A stretch of 64,000 nt of DNA, taken from contig NZ_CP049838.1 in the NCBI RefSeq assembly GCF_013085465.1, positions 7,502,001 through 7,566,000 on the forward strand, in the 5' to 3' direction. The translations under genes were made by a program, and so were the position numbers. This stretch comes from Streptomyces asoensis (GTDB taxonomy: Bacteria > Actinomycetota > Actinomycetes > Streptomycetales > Streptomycetaceae). Positions 26,499 to 35,251 of the stretch are shown here, piece after piece (within the stretch, counting starts at the first letter, position 1; each line of letters opens with the position of its first letter). The notes under the pieces were generated by a model, which was not told the DNA's origin, did not search any database, and saw only the letters and a list, made by a program, of their open reading frames with translations.

Positions 26499-26530
26499 AT
26501 GCGAGGTAAAAGTCTCCTGTCGCTTCGCAT
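26499..26530. promoter_or_regulatory. ATGCGA/TCGCAT inverted repeat in the mop-modABC promoter region
   Basis: ATGCGA (26499-26504) and TCGCAT (26525-26530) form an inverted repeat with a 20-bp AT-richer spacer, 22-53 bp upstream of the HTH-Mop gene. This would suit autoregulation by that protein; the half-site match is short. Confidence 0.35.
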
Positions 26531-26615
26531 GAGCCGGAACTTTGATCGACGGCGGTGGCATGTGCGTTTGTACGGGAGGCGGGTCCGGGTACGGTCATCC
26601 AGGAGGTGGTAGCCC

Positions 26616-27122
26616 GTGAGCCAGTCCCTCGCAGCTGCCGGTACGGCTGTTGGTACAGCCGCCGATACGGCCGCCAGTACGGCGGCGGAACTCGTCCTCG
26701 CCGGCGATCTGACCCGGCCGGCCCGGCTCACGGTGCCCGACCTGCTCGGCTGGCCGCAGCACCAGGCCGAGGTGACCTTCGAATGCGCCACCAGCGGCGT
26801 CCGGCGCCACCGCTTCACCGGACCGCTGCTGCACGAGGTCCTCGTAGACGCCGGCCCCGGCTTCGACCCGGTCCGGCGCAAGGACCGTCTGCGCTTCCTG
26901 ATCGCGGTGTCCGGCGCGGACGGCCACCACGCCCTGCTGTCCTGGGCGGAGATCGACCCCGACTTCGGGCGCGCGCCGGTCCTCCTCGCGGTCACCATCG
27001 ACGACACCCCGCTCGACCGCGCCGGACCCCAGCTCGTCCTTCCGCAGGACCGCTGCGGTGCCCGGCACATCAGCGGCGTCAACGCGATCCGCGTGGATGG
27101 CGACTACACCTCGTGGGCGTGA
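26616..27122 (+). CDS. stand-alone molybdopterin-dependent oxidoreductase domain (sulfite-oxidase fold)
   Basis: The 168-residue product starts at GTG 26616, 9 nt after GGAGG. It corresponds to the molybdopterin-binding fold of the SUOX/MsrP family reduced to its core: LRLTVPDLLGWPQHQAEVTFECATSG with the candidate Mo-ligand Cys in FEC, then FTGPLLHEVLVDAG, and the HHALLSWAEIDPDFG block. It lacks a signal peptide and the C-terminal dimerisation domain. Its position between two HTH-Mop genes and next to modABC fits a molybdenum-use locus. Whether such a small protein binds cofactor is unproven. Confidence 0.7.
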   Translation: MSQSLAAAGTAVGTAADTAASTAAELVLAGDLTRPARLTVPDLLGWPQHQAEVTFECATSGVRRHRFTGPLLHEVLVDAGPGFDPVRRKDRLRFLIAVSGADGHHALLSWAEIDPDFGRAPVLLAVTIDDTPLDRAGPQLVLPQDRCGARHISGVNAIRVDGDYTSWA

Positions 27123-27209
27123 CACCGAGCGAGCCGCACCTGGGCGGGAGACCAGGTCCCGGAGTCGCCGGCCGGACTGTCGGCGCGGGTGGTGCTGGGC
27201 GGCCCGAGG

Positions 27210-27619
27210 ACGTCGTACGACGCCCCTGCGCATCCCTCGTCGCGTTGGACGGCATTTTCAGCGCGGGCCTGGTCGACCACGTCCCCGACCCTGTCGCGGC
27301 CCTGCGCGAATGGGCCCGGGTGACCGCCCCCGACGGCATCCTGCCGCTCTTCCACCCCTCCGGCCGCGCCGAACGCGCCGCCCGCCACGGCCGCTCCCTG
27401 GACCCGGCCGACCTGCCGGCCGGGGAGAACCTCCGGCCGGCCCTGCGCGCCGCCGACCGGACCCTGGCCCGCTACGAGGACACGGCACACCACTTCCTGG
27501 CCCGCGCCGTCCGCGATACCGGCCGACACCTCGGCCGGCTGACACCTCGGCCGTCCGACACCTCGGCCGTCCGACAGGCGACCGCTGAGCCGCGAACCGC
27601 ACGCTGCCTCCGCCGCTAG
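27210..27619 (+). pseudogene. C-terminal remnant of a class I SAM-dependent methyltransferase
   Basis: The frame carries LDGIFSAGLVDHVPDPVAALREWARV and APDGILPLFHPSGRAERAARHG, the second half of a small SAM methyltransferase in which motif I (the glycine-rich loop) should precede but does not. No start codon with a ribosome site precedes it. Its last 25 codons run through a short direct repeat (CCGTCCGACACCT type, about 27537-27585), so the natural C terminus is also altered. Confidence 0.5.
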
Positions 27620-27740
27620 ACGCCGAAGGCGCCGCCTTCGACGAGGATGAGGAGCCCGAGGGAGATCAGGACCAGCGGCAGCAGGACATGGCCCCACCGG
27701 CTCAGCGCCCGGGCGACGAGGGGCGGGTGGCGAAGAACCG
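27616..27740 (-). pseudogene. C-terminal remnant of a cadmium-resistance (CadD-like) transporter
   Basis: On the minus strand the frame ending at 27616 reads RALSRWGHVLLPLVLISLG followed by a hydrophobic stretch and VEGGAFGV, then stop. This is the final transmembrane helix and tail that I associate with CadD-type transporters. Nothing upstream continues the gene and no start is available. It overlaps the methyltransferase remnant end to end, indicating a deletion-scarred spot. Confidence 0.45.
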
Positions 27741-27843
27741 CCCGGCGAAGCCCGGCACGTACCGGACGGCTGACGGCTGACGGCCGACGGTCGCCCGGTC
27801 AGTGCCACGCGCGACCGGTGGCGGCCACGCCTGCTCCGCGCTC

Positions 27844-28239
27844 TCAGGCCCGGTCGATGTGTACGTTCGTCGACTTCACCCGGGCGGTGGCCTCCACCCC
27901 GACCTCCAGCCCCAGTTCCTCCACGGCCTCCCGCGTCAGCAACGACACCAGCCGGTGCGGTCCGGCCTGGATCTCCACCTGGGCGGCGACATCACCGAGT
28001 TTCACGGCCGTGACGATGCCGGGAAAGGCATTGCGGACCGAGGTGTACGAGGCACCCTCCTCGCCGCCACCGGCCTTGGCCAGCTCCACCGAGAAGGCAG
28101 CCAGATCCCTGCCGTCGATGAGGCGTCGTCCGCCCTCGTCCCGGTGTGTGGCCACCCGGCCCGCGTCCGCCCACCGCCGCGCGGTATCCGGACTCACCCC
28201 GAGCAGACGCGCCGCCTGGCCGATCGTGTAGGACTGCAT
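27844..28239 (-). CDS. HTH (excisionase/MerR-like) plus Mop domain protein, copy 2
   Basis: A 131-residue paralogue of the protein at 26091-26477: helix-turn-helix YTIGQAARLLGVSPDTARRWADAGRV (about 4-29), linker, then Mop domain (NAFPGIVTAVKLGDVAAQVEIQAG, and ARVKSTNVHIDRA at the end). It differs in the wing and linker. It stands alone on the minus strand, separated from modABC by the molybdopterin domain gene and two gene remnants. Start ATG 28239 (MQSYTIGQ) aligns with copy 1. Confidence 0.85.
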   Translation of the reverse strand: MQSYTIGQAARLLGVSPDTARRWADAGRVATHRDEGGRRLIDGRDLAAFSVELAKAGGGEEGASYTSVRNAFPGIVTAVKLGDVAAQVEIQAGPHRLVSLLTREAVEELGLEVGVEATARVKSTNVHIDRA

Positions 28240-28578
28240 AGGCGCCAAGATAGGCGATCAACGGCCACCCGACCGTGCGCAGGGGCGCGCATCCCCCGCC
28301 GCCGGGAAGAACTGAGGCCCGGCGGCCCAGAGGGCACTGGTTGATCGGCACGACCCTCGTCCGAGTGACTGCGGGCCGTTCCGACCCGGTCGCGTCCGCG
28401 GTGCGCGAGTCTCGTCCCTGTCGACATTCCTTCTGTCCGGGTGCAGTCGTGGAGGTGCGGATTGGCTCGGTCCCCCGTGCGCGATCCACGCGAGTACCGC
28501 CGGGCCGAGCCGGTCGGCGTACGCCACCGGGTGACCGCGGCCCGGCCCGGCACATCACGTGCCGGGCCGGGCCACCGT
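28240..28578. other. no gene seen
   Basis: About 340 bp between the second HTH-Mop gene and the convergent end of the lectin gene on the same strand. The open frames show no ribosome site or recognisable similarity. It should contain the promoter of copy 2 and the lectin terminator; I see no clear hairpin. Confidence 0.5.
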
Positions 28579-29046
28579 TCAGAAGTCCCAGCTCTGGCTC
28601 CGCGCTCCGTTGCAGCTCCAACTCACCAGGAGTTGGCCGTTCTCAGGCCGACCGCCCAGGATGTCGAGGCACTTTCCGTTCAGCCGACTGCGGATCTCGG
28701 TGCCGTTGCGGAACCACTTCTGGGTGCTGGAGCCGTTGCAGTCCCACGTGTCCACCGAGCCCTGGTCACCCGGATGGGACGCGTAGATCTCCAGGCACTT
28801 TCCGTTCATGCCGGAACGGATCTGCTCACCGTCCCAGCGCCACTGCTGGTTGGTGTTTCCGTGGCAGTCCCACGTCACGGTGGAGGCGCCGTTCTCCTGA
28901 TGGAACATGAAGATGTCGGCGCACCTGCCGTTCAGATTGGACTTGAGCAGCGGTGCCGCTGCGTAGGCCGGCGGTCCCGTCAGGCTTCCGCCGATCGCGA
29001 GCCCGATCGCCGCCAGCAGCGGCACCAGTCGTTTCGTAGCCTTCAT
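28579..29046 (-). CDS. secreted ricin-type beta-trefoil lectin protein
   Basis: A 155-residue exported protein: signal peptide KRLVPLLAAIGLAIGGSLTG to about residue 30 (AYAA cleavage), then one beta-trefoil (RICIN domain) with three subdomains carrying the motifs NQQWRW, TQKWF and SQSWDF and the conserved cysteines of NGRCADI, WDCHG, NGKCLEI, WDCNG and NGKCLDI. Such domains bind carbohydrates; no catalytic domain is attached. ATG 29046 is chosen for the GGAGGG 6 nt upstream. It is divergent from the nSTAND gene. Confidence 0.88.
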   Translation of the reverse strand: MKATKRLVPLLAAIGLAIGGSLTGPPAYAAAPLLKSNLNGRCADIFMFHQENGASTVTWDCHGNTNQQWRWDGEQIRSGMNGKCLEIYASHPGDQGSVDTWDCNGSSTQKWFRNGTEIRSRLNGKCLDILGGRPENGQLLVSWSCNGARSQSWDF

Positions 29047-29194
29047 GCTTTCCCTCCGCATGGTCGGTGCGCGGTTGCGCTGGTCCATGGCTACCTGCCG
29101 AGGGTTGTCCGGCGCCGGGTCGGCGACGCCGGACATCAACAGCCGGACAATCACCGCGTATCGCGGCTGCGGAGAGGCTCGGGAGAGGAAGGGC

Positions 29195-32100
29195 ATGCCA
29201 CGCGCCGAACGCCCGCTTGACCTGGACACCGGTCCGCTGACGTGCTTCGCGGCCGACCTGCGGAAGCTGCGCGAGACGGCGGGACGGCCCCCCTACCGGA
29301 CGATGGCCCAAAAGGCGCACTATTCGTCCACGACGCTGTCGGACGCCGCGGGCGGACGCACGTTTCCCAGCCTGAGTGTCACGCTCGCGTATGTCGAGGT
29401 GTGCCAGGGCGACCGCCGCGCATGGGAATCCCGCTGGCACGCGGTCGCCGCCGAGATCGCCGCGAGCGCGCAGGGCGACGGGCCCGCGGAAACCAGCCGG
29501 CAGAGCACGCCGTACGCCGGTCTTTCGGCGTTCCAGCCGGAGGACGCCGACCGCTTCTTCGGGCGCGAACGGCTGACCGACGAGGCGCTCGCGAAGGTGC
29601 GTGACCACCGGTTCCTGGCGGTCTTCGGGCCGTCCGGATCGGGGAAGTCCTCGCTGCTGCGGGCAGGGCTCGTCGCCCGTGCGCGGGCATCGGGGTGGCC
29701 GGTGATGCTCTTCACGCCGGGGCCCCACCCCGTCGAGGAGTGCGCGATCCGCCTGGCCGCGGTGACGGGAGAGGCCCCCGGCGCGCTGATGACCGAGCTG
29801 CGCGACGATCCCGAGGCGCTGCACCTGCGGATCCGGCAGGCCATGATCCACGGCACACCGGACATCGACGCGCTGATCGTGGCCGACCAGTTCGAGGAGG
29901 TCTTCACCCTCTGCCGGGACCGGGACGAACGAGACGCGTTCATCGCCCTGCTGATCGCCGCCACCACCGCGACGACCAGCCGGACCCGGGTGGTGCTCGG
30001 CGTACGCGCCGACTTCTACGCCCACTGCGTCCAGGACCCCCGGCTGGTCGAGGCGATGCGCGGCGCGCAGCTCGCCGTCGGCCCGATGAGCAGCCAGGAG
30101 CTGCGCGAGGCCATCACCCGGCCGGCCAGGCTCGCCGGCTGTACGGTGACCGGACCGCTGCTGGCCGCCGTGGTCGCCGACGCGACCGGCCAGCCAGGTG
30201 CGTTGCCACTGATCTCACACGCGATGGTCGAGACCTGGCGCCGTCGCAGCGGCAACCGCCTGACCCTGGACGGGTACCTGGCGGCCGGCGGGATCCAGCA
30301 CGCGCTCGCGCAGACCGCCGAGACCGCCTACCGGGCGTTGTCGCCGGTGCAGCAGAGCCTCGCCAGATCGCTGTTCCTCCGGCTGACCGCCCTGGGCGAC
30401 GGTACCGAGGACACCAGGCGCCGCATCGCCCCGGACGAGCTGGACCCGGGCCCCGACACCGCCTTCGTGCTCGAATCCCTCGCCCGGCAACGGCTGGTGA
30501 CGCTGGACGAGAGTTGCGTCGAGATCACCCACGAGGCGATCATCCGCTGCTGGCCGAGGCTGCGCGACTGGCTGACCGAAGACCGGGACCGGCTGGTCCT
30601 GCACCGGCAGCTCACCGACGCGACCGCCGACTGGGAGGCGCACGGCCGCGACCCGCACGCCGTGTGGCGGGGGGCCCGCCTCGCCGCAGCACTGGACCTG
30701 GCCGCCGCGGATCCCGGCCGGCTGACCTCCAGGGAGCGGTCTTTCCTCGGCGCGAGCAGGGACGCGCAGGCCGGCGAGATGGCGGCGGCCAGACGGCGGA
30801 CGCTCCGTTTGCGGCAACTGGTCACGCTTCTCACCGTACTGATGGTCACCGCGGTCACCGCGGGAGTGCTGGCCGTCGGCTCCCGCGACGCGGCCGTCCG
30901 GCAGCGTAACGTCGCCATCGCGCGGAAGGCCGCCGCGGACGCGGCCGAGGTGCGGCACCGCAACCCCGCGCTCGCCGCGCAGTTGAACCTGGCCGCGTAC
31001 CGGCTGGCAGCCACGAACGACGTCCGCGATCAGCTGATGAGCACGTTCGCGACGCCGTACATCAGCCGGCTCACCGGTCACACCTCCGACGTGGTCTCGA
31101 TCTCCTTCGCCCCGCAGAGCACGGTCCTGGCCACCGCGAGTTGGGACGGCACGGTCCGGCTGTGGGACGTCGGGGACGCCCACCACCCCGTCCGGCTGGC
31201 GGTCCTGAACCAGCCCCGGCGGCTGCTGTCGGTCGCGTTCGGGCAGGGCGGCCGGGTCCTGGCGGCGGCGAGCGAACGATCGGTGCGGTTGTGGGACGTG
31301 GCGGACCGGCGGGCGCCCGTCGAGCTGAGCACCCTGCCGGTTCAGTCGGCCGCACCGATGTGGGTGGCGTTCCGGCCCGACGGCGACATCATCGCCACCG
31401 GCCACACCGACGGCGCGACGCGGCTGTGGGACGTGCGGGATCCCCGCCATCCGCGACCGCTGGCCACCCTCCCCGGCCATACCGCCGCGGTCACCTCCTC
31501 GGCGTTCAGCCCGGACGGCCGCAGGCTGGCGACCACCGGCGACACCACCGCCCGGCTGTGGGACGTCGCCGACCCCGCGCATCCGCGCCGGCTCGACGTG
31601 CTGCGCGGACACACCGACACGGTGACCTCGGTGGCGTTCAGCCCGGACGGCCGGACCGTGGCGACCGGGAGCTGGGATCACACCGCCCGGATCTGGCACA
31701 TCGGCAGCAGCCCGCGGACGCGGCCACCGGCCGTTCTGCTCGGCCATGTCACGATCGTCTGGTCGGTGGCGTTCCACCCCGACGGCCGGACACTCGCCTC
31801 GGTCGGCGGGTCCACTCTGCTCTGGGATGTCGACGACCCGGCACACCCGAAGCGCGTCAGCGCGATTCCCGGTGGGGCCTACCAAGCCGCGTTCAGCCCG
31901 GACGGGCGCACGCTCGCCGACTCCGACCGGCTGCTGGACCTGCGGGACCTGTCGCTCGGGACCCACGACGACGTCGTCACGTCCCTGGCGTTCGCCCCTG
32001 GCGGCCGCCTGCTCGCCAGCGCCAGCTGGGACGGCACCGTACGGCTGTGGCAGGTCACCGGTGGCCGGGCCCTGTGGCCGCTGGCGCTCCTGCGCGGGCA

Positions 32101-33001
32101 CACCAGGTTCGTGCGGTCCGTGGCGTTCAGCCCGGACGGGCGCACCCTCGTCTCGGCCGCCGAGGACGGCACCGTCCGCGTCTGGGACGTGACCGCTCCA
32201 CGCGGACCGCGGCTCATGTCGGTCCTCACCCCCGATGCCGGTGAAGTCGCGGGGGCCGGCTTCGGCCCCGGCGGCCACGTGCTGGCCGTGTGGGCGAAAG
32301 CCGAGGCCGGACTGTGGGACCTGACCGATCCCGGCCGCCCCCGGCTGCTGAGCCGGATTGCCGAGGGCGGGCCGGACGTCACCATGGCGTCGTTCCGGCC
32401 CGACGGCCGCACACTGGTGACGAGCACGGGAGAGTCCGGCTCGCTGCGGTTCTGGGACATCAGCGAGCCGCGCAGCCCCAGGGAGCTCCGGTCCCCGCTC
32501 CGATCCGAGCCGCTGACCGGTGGCATGTTCAGCCCCGACAACCGGACCCTGGCCGCCGTCCACCGGCCGGACAAGACGGTCTGGCTGATCGATATCGGCG
32601 ACACCGGCCGCCCGATGAAGGCGGTGAAGGCGGTGAAGGCGGGCACGGTGACGCGGCTACGGGCGTCCGGCTCCTGGCTCTACGCACTGGCCTTCTCCGC
32701 GGACGGCCGCCGACTCGCAGCCGGTGCCGCGGACGGCAGAATCCCGATGTGGGACGTGGGGGGTGCGGCTGCTTCCGTCCTCCTCACCGGTCAATCGAAT
32801 CCGGTACCGGCCGTGGCGTTCGACCCGCACGGCAACACCCTGGCCACCGGCGGCAACGACTTCACCATCCGGCTCTGGGACACCGGCCTGGACAGGGTTG
32901 CCGCCCGCATCTGCGACCGTGCGTACCCGCGGATCACCAGAGCCGAATGGGCACGGTACTTCGCGGCGGTCGACTTCACCCCACCGTGCCCCGCCACATG
33001 A
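29195..33001 (+). CDS. HTH - nSTAND NTPase - WD40 repeat protein
   Basis: A 1,268-residue protein. An N-terminal XRE-like helix-turn-helix region (about 10-75) is followed by an nSTAND NTPase: YAGLSAFQPEDADRFFGRE (about 109-127), Walker A GPSGSGKSS (about 145-153), and Walker-B-like IDALIVADQFEEVF (about 226-239). A transmembrane helix lies near 542-562 (LVTLLTVLMVTAVTAGVLAVG). About 14 WD40 repeats run from about 625 to 1230, each with SVAFSPDGRTLA and LWDV patterns, ending in PPCPAT. These proteins are thought to be signalling switches whose propeller senses a ligand; some relatives act in phage defence. ATG 29195 follows GAGAGGAAGGG. Confidence 0.9.
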   Translation: MPRAERPLDLDTGPLTCFAADLRKLRETAGRPPYRTMAQKAHYSSTTLSDAAGGRTFPSLSVTLAYVEVCQGDRRAWESRWHAVAAEIAASAQGDGPAETSRQSTPYAGLSAFQPEDADRFFGRERLTDEALAKVRDHRFLAVFGPSGSGKSSLLRAGLVARARASGWPVMLFTPGPHPVEECAIRLAAVTGEAPGALMTELRDDPEALHLRIRQAMIHGTPDIDALIVADQFEEVFTLCRDRDERDAFIALLIAATTATTSRTRVVLGVRADFYAHCVQDPRLVEAMRGAQLAVGPMSSQELREAITRPARLAGCTVTGPLLAAVVADATGQPGALPLISHAMVETWRRRSGNRLTLDGYLAAGGIQHALAQTAETAYRALSPVQQSLARSLFLRLTALGDGTEDTRRRIAPDELDPGPDTAFVLESLARQRLVTLDESCVEITHEAIIRCWPRLRDWLTEDRDRLVLHRQLTDATADWEAHGRDPHAVWRGARLAAALDLAAADPGRLTSRERSFLGASRDAQAGEMAAARRRTLRLRQLVTLLTVLMVTAVTAGVLAVGSRDAAVRQRNVAIARKAAADAAEVRHRNPALAAQLNLAAYRLAATNDVRDQLMSTFATPYISRLTGHTSDVVSISFAPQSTVLATASWDGTVRLWDVGDAHHPVRLAVLNQPRRLLSVAFGQGGRVLAAASERSVRLWDVADRRAPVELSTLPVQSAAPMWVAFRPDGDIIATGHTDGATRLWDVRDPRHPRPLATLPGHTAAVTSSAFSPDGRRLATTGDTTARLWDVADPAHPRRLDVLRGHTDTVTSVAFSPDGRTVATGSWDHTARIWHIGSSPRTRPPAVLLGHVTIVWSVAFHPDGRTLASVGGSTLLWDVDDPAHPKRVSAIPGGAYQAAFSPDGRTLADSDRLLDLRDLSLGTHDDVVTSLAFAPGGRLLASASWDGTVRLWQVTGGRALWPLALLRGHTRFVRSVAFSPDGRTLVSAAEDGTVRVWDVTAPRGPRLMSVLTPDAGEVAGAGFGPGGHVLAVWAKAEAGLWDLTDPGRPRLLSRIAEGGPDVTMASFRPDGRTLVTSTGESGSLRFWDISEPRSPRELRSPLRSEPLTGGMFSPDNRTLAAVHRPDKTVWLIDIGDTGRPMKAVKAVKAGTVTRLRASGSWLYALAFSADGRRLAAGAADGRIPMWDVGGAAASVLLTGQSNPVPAVAFDPHGNTLATGGNDFTIRLWDTGLDRVAARICDRAYPRITRAEWARYFAAVDFTPPCPAT

Positions 33002-33118
33002 CGCCCACGGCCCAGGCCGGCCCTCTCCACGTTCGTGCTTCCGTCGGCGAGTCGAGGACGGTGCCGATGAGGCGTTGACGCCCGAAGTCCCGGAGAAGTA
33101 CCACAGGCGCCGCAAGGC

Positions 33119-33154
33119 CCCTTCCTGGCCCGCATCCATGCAGGTCAGGAAGGG
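33119..33154. terminator. hairpin between the WD40 gene and the ISAs1 element
   Basis: CCCTTCCTG (33119-33127) and CAGGAAGGG (33146-33154) are perfect 9-bp inverted repeats with an 18-nt spacer. It may terminate the WD40 transcript, or mark the right boundary of the insertion element whose transposase stop lies inside it. Confidence 0.45.
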
Positions 33155-34270
33155 TGTGACGGTCGTTCTTCCGAAGGCGTGGCTCCGATGGCGAGGTTGC
33201 GCCAGGTGGCCATCGCTCGGGGCGCGTTGCCGGTCCGCAGCTGTGAGGCGTCCTCGGCGAAGGTGGTGTCGCGGACGTGGTGCAGGGTCTCGATCTTCCA
33301 GTGGTCGCGGACGAGTTCGGCGAGCTGGGCCGCGGTGGCCTGTTCGGCGGTCAGACTGGTGACGGCGTAGACCGTCTTGACGGTGGTCTTGCGGGTCTTG
33401 TGGTCGGTGCGCCGGCGCTTGATCTGGACGGCCTGGCGGGCTCCGGGGAAGAGGAGGCTGTTGACGGTGGCGGCCTTGATCCGGCGGATCTCCGAGCGGC
33501 CGTGGTTGGTGCCCCGGGTGCGGCCCTGAAGCGGGATGTCGTTCCAGGGAAGGGACTTGAGCTGCTTGCGCGGCTTCTTCTGGTTGCCCTTGACGATCAC
33601 GATGTAGTGGGCGCCCCGGCCGAGGAGGTGGTCGGCGTGCTCGCGCCGGGTGTGCATCGCGTCGCTGGTGACCACGGCTGAAGCCAGGTCGGCGACGGTG
33701 TCCAGCAGCGGCTGGAAGCAGGTGATCTCGTTGGTCTTCTCGCCGATGTCCAGCTGGGCCAGGACCAGGCAGGTGGCGTGCTCCAGCGCGGCGAGCAGGT
33801 GGATCTTGCGGCCGTTCGCTCTGGCCGCGCCGCGCAGGCTCTTTCCGTCCACGGCGAGGCCGCGCAGCCCGGTCGCCTTCGGGCGGCTGTCGGCGAGCCA
33901 GCGTCCGACCGCCCGGTCCAGCGCGTCGCCGTCGATGCGGGCCAGCAGCCGTCGGACTGTCGTTTCCTCAGGCAGGAACCCGCTTCGGGCACAGTGGATC
34001 TGGCCGTATGCCGAGGCGTTCCAGGACGGACGGCGGGGCATCTGCGATCCACTCACCGACCGCCAGCAGAGAGGTCGCTCCGGCCAGAACCGCGCACGCG
34101 GTCAGCGCGAGTACGACGACCAGTGCGTGCCGTACGCCGCGCGGATCTCGCGGGTCGGGCACTTGGGCCAGTCGCGCCAGCAGGTCCGGGATCTCCTCGG
34201 GTACGGCCTCGGGATGCTCGCGGAGTTGGTCAAAGGCAGGCGGGATCGGCGATGATGCGTCGGCAGGCAC
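33145..34270 (-). mobile_element. ISAs1 family transposase, frameshifted
   Basis: The N-terminal part (34270 down to 33968) begins MPADASSPIPPAFDQL and carries the ISAs1-associated domain (LARLAQVPDPRDPRGVRHALVVVL). The catalytic part lies in another frame (about 33990 down to 33145): [31 protein letters not shown] with the first Asp, [18 protein letters not shown] with the second Asp, then [13 protein letters not shown]. The frames meet near 33980, where a small indel splits the gene; programmed frameshifting is not usual for ISAs1, so it is probably inactive. It has displaced the 5' end of the StrR-like gene at its left flank. Confidence 0.85.
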
Positions 34271-34327
34271 GGTCTTCCAGTCGGATCACGGGGCGTCGAG
34301 AACTCCATGATCTTGGAAGCCGTGCCT
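34265..34327. repeat. imperfect inverted repeat at the 5' end of the ISAs1 element
   Basis: AGGCACGGTCTTCCA (34265-34279) and TGGAAGCCGTGCCT (34314-34327) pair with one extra T. The shortened ISAs1 copy near 38.9 kb has an equivalent pair (38867-38877 and 38922-38932). The feature is therefore part of the element and probably includes its end. Confidence 0.6.
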
Positions 34328-34385
34328 GTCGCATTCCCCGGATCCGCCGAGCCGACGGATCGTCACGAACCGGACGTCAAGTGAC

Positions 34386-35147
34386 TACGCCGAAGCCCTG
34401 TCTCGGAAGGGGCAGGAGAGTATCGAGGTCATCTTCTTCAGCGGCAGCGACGCCGAAGCTTTTCTACGGGCCGTCGAGGCCAACGTCACTCATGGCCTTC
34501 CTCTCTCGCAGGCGGACCGGAATGCTGCTGCGGAGCGGATCATCACATCTCACCCGCACATGTCTGACCGCGCGATCGCGAGATCGGCCGGCCTTTCGGC
34601 GAGAACGGTGGCCAGAATCCGCCAGCGTGTGACTGTGGACGGGCCGGACACAGTGGTGCGCGTCGGGAGGGACGGCAAGGTTCGTCCTCTGAACAGCACC
34701 GACGGCCGTGCCCGGGCGGCTCGGCTCATCGCGGAGAATCCGCGCGCCTCGTTACGCGAGATAGCGATAGATGCGGGCGTGTCCCCCGGGACGGTGCGCG
34801 ACGTTCGCATGCGCCTCATGCGCGGTGACGATCCGACGGCGGTTCGGCAAGACGCTCCTGCGAAGGCCGAAAAGAATGCAACCGAAACCCCCGATGTCAT
34901 CTTGGAAAAGCTGCTCCGGGATCCGTCGCTACGACACAACGAAGCGGGTCGGCACCTTCTGCGCTTGCTGCAGTTCCATGCCAAAGGCGACTGGATAATC
35001 TCGGCGGTGCCGCCGCACTGCACGCCTCTGGTCGCCGACCTGGCGGCTCACTACGGCCGCATGTGGCTGGAATTTGCCCAAGCGTTGGAAGGCCGCGAGC
35101 GGCCCGAAACGAGCGGACCCATCGCTGTGAACTCGTCGTCTGTGTGA
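34386..35147 (+). pseudogene. 5'-truncated StrR-like (ParB/RepB-related) pathway regulator
   Basis: The frame reads IEVIFFSGSDAEAFLRAVEANV, then HGLPLSQADRNAAAERIITSHP, then a helix-turn-helix HMSDRAIARSAGLSARTVARIRQR and a second one SLREIAIDAGVSPGTVRDVRMRL. This matches StrR/NovG-type activators of antibiotic clusters, whose N-terminal ParB-like domain of about 70 residues (catching the PSRL and HR motifs) is missing. Homology starts right after the ISAs1 boundary and no start codon with a ribosome site precedes it; a product from ATG 34560 would keep only the HTH part. It ends in the overlap GTGA with the 35-residue ORF. Confidence 0.7.
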
Positions 35148-35251
35148 AGCCCGTGCCTGGCCATCTACTCCTGCGCATCGTGCGCGACGGCGATGTGCTG
35201 CTGGGTGCCGAGGTCACGTCCCTGCTCTCCGGAAGGCTGATGCTTCCATGA
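35144..35251 (+). CDS. 35-residue ORF coupled on both sides
   Basis: GTG 35144 overlaps the stop of the StrR-like gene (GTGA) and its own stop TGA overlaps the ATG of the acetyltransferase-like gene (ATGA). The peptide starts MKPVPGHLLLRIVRDGDVLL and ends SGRLMLP. It has no Cys and no signal peptide. It is too short for usual annotation, but the double overlap is what translation coupling in an operon looks like. It could be a true small protein or a remnant of a larger gene. Confidence 0.5.
   Translation: MKPVPGHLLLRIVRDGDVLLGAEVTSLLSGRLMLP

Noticed and set aside
30215..32563. 782-codon minus-strand ORF opposite the WD40 repeats
   Set aside because: The WD40 frame is certain; the opposite frame reflects its repeats only.
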